This document shows positions 63,366-64,000 of a DNA stretch of 64,000 bases, in pieces. This stretch comes from Plastoroseomonas arctica (lineage in GTDB: Bacteria; Pseudomonadota; Alphaproteobacteria; Acetobacterales; Acetobacteraceae). The position numbers were made by a program, and so were the translations under genes. Location of the stretch: the NCBI RefSeq assembly GCF_018128965.1, contig NZ_JAAEDH010000007.1:1-64000 (forward strand), in the 5' to 3' direction. Position 1 is the stretch's first letter; each line of letters starts with the position of its first letter. A model generated the notes under the pieces. It worked only from the letters and a program-made list of their open reading frames with translations. It ran no database searches and was not told the origin of the DNA.

Positions 63366-64000
63366 TCAAACGCCCGAAAATCCGCTCAAAGCCTCTTCAT
63401 CCGCCATCGTCGCCAGAGTTCCGAATGGCAGGATCCACGTCGCATGGCCCATCTTGCGGCCCGGCCGCGGCTCCGCCTTGCCATAGAGATGCGGGACGAT
63501 TCGCGGCGCAGTGAGCAGGCCGGACCAGAGCGCCATACCCTCCGGCCCCACCAGGTTGCGCATCACGGCATCATGGTGACGGCTGGGATCGGCAAGTGGC
63601 AGACCTGCCACCGCCCGGATATGCTGCTCGAACTGGCTCGCGCAGCAGGCTTCGATGGTCCAATGGCCGGAATTATGCGGCCGCGGCGCGATCTCGTTGC
63701 CGAGCAGCGTCGCGTCGGCCAGCAGGAACAGCTCGAGTGCGGCCACCCCGACGAGGCCGAGCGCCTCGGCAAGCCGCCGCGCATGCGCCTGCGCCTCCAG
63801 CGCCACCGATTCGGGAATGCGGGCGGGGGCGAATGTGATGTCGAGGATGTGATGGTGGTGCCGGTTCTCGGCGATGTCGAACACCGCTGTCGCGCCATCC
63901 GCGTCGCGGGCCACGATGACCGAAAGTTCCATCGCGAAGGGAATGAAGCCCTCCAGGATCAGCGGCCGCGGCGCGAGCCGGGTCCAGGCAGGGGCGATGT
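63366..64000 (-). CDS. purK: 5-(carboxyamino)imidazole ribonucleotide synthase, C-terminal part
   Basis: The visible 211 residues are the C-terminal part of PurK, which carboxylates aminoimidazole ribonucleotide in purine synthesis. ATP-grasp landmarks are LEGFIPFAMELSVIVARDADG, NRHHHHILDITFAPARI, FLLADATLLGNEIAPRPHNSGHWTIEACCASQFEQHIRAV and HLYGKAEPRPGRKMGH. The gene runs out of the window at 64000, so its start is not seen; purE, which usually precedes it, would lie beyond. Confidence 0.93.
   Translation of the reverse strand, partial: IAPAWTRLAPRPLILEGFIPFAMELSVIVARDADGATAVFDIAENRHHHHILDITFAPARIPESVALEAQAHARRLAEALGLVGVAALELFLLADATLLGNEIAPRPHNSGHWTIEACCASQFEQHIRAVAGLPLADPSRHHDAVMRNLVGPEGMALWSGLLTAPRIVPHLYGKAEPRPGRKMGHATWILPFGTLATMADEEALSGFSGV

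Overview
The window looks like chromosome of a high-GC alphaproteobacterium, most likely an Acetobacteraceae (Roseomonas-like) member. This is inferred from the base composition, three Bug-type tricarboxylate-transporter binding proteins, a GAAC-N7-GAAC LexA operator of the alphaproteobacterial type, the lpxC-bamD-recN-ligA and rpmH-rnpA-yidD-yidC-engB orders, and rpsU lying next to def-COQ9. No tRNA, rRNA, CRISPR array, insertion sequence or prophage was seen.

Layout. 0.2-9 kb: a nucleotide-sugar epimerase, a Bug binding protein, an ABC-F ATPase, a membrane protein and a SWIM/SNF2 helicase. 9-12.3 kb: cysK-cysE, then a LexA-controlled imuA without imuB or dnaE2, and a small unknown gene behind a Fur-like box. 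12.5-19.2 kb: lpxC, bamD, recN, two tandem GNAT genes and ligA, most of them translationally coupled. 19.5-25.3 kb: an alpha/beta hydrolase, aminopeptidase P, a DUF1127 protein, an MFS carrier and a dihydrolipoamide-dehydrogenase-like flavoenzyme. 25.4-30.1 kb: the conserved rpmH-rnpA-yidD-yidC-engB cluster and rarA. 30.2-44.5 kb: a transport-rich accessory stretch with two orphan polar amino-acid binding proteins, a sugar ABC importer lacking its ATPase, two more Bug proteins, a DHA2 efflux carrier, a YeiH exporter and a TAXI-TRAP system. 44.6-48.6 kb: a stand-alone protein resembling polymorphic toxin type 44, an Hsp20, and a gamma-glutamyltransferase coupled to an unknown gene. 48.6-57.3 kb: a carbon-phosphorus lyase cluster (phnN, DUF1045, phnMLKJIHG, phnF and a second phnM). 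57.3-64 kb: rpsU, def, COQ9, a 26-residue membrane peptide, three tandem OmpA-family genes and the 3' part of purK.

The strongest unexplained structure is in the intergenic DNA. One repeat family (309 and 292 bp) fills exactly the space between the TAG stop codons of two convergent gene pairs, with inverted outer arms around a locus-specific nested hairpin. A second family (about 125-140 bp when complete, plus single arms) is made of inward-facing terminator-like hairpins. One complete copy lies inside the TRAP operon, between the binding-protein gene and the permease gene.

Many genes overlap by ATGA, GTGA, TTGA or TGATG, so translational coupling is common. Start codons were chosen by ribosome-binding site, signal peptide and family length; several are GTG or TTG.
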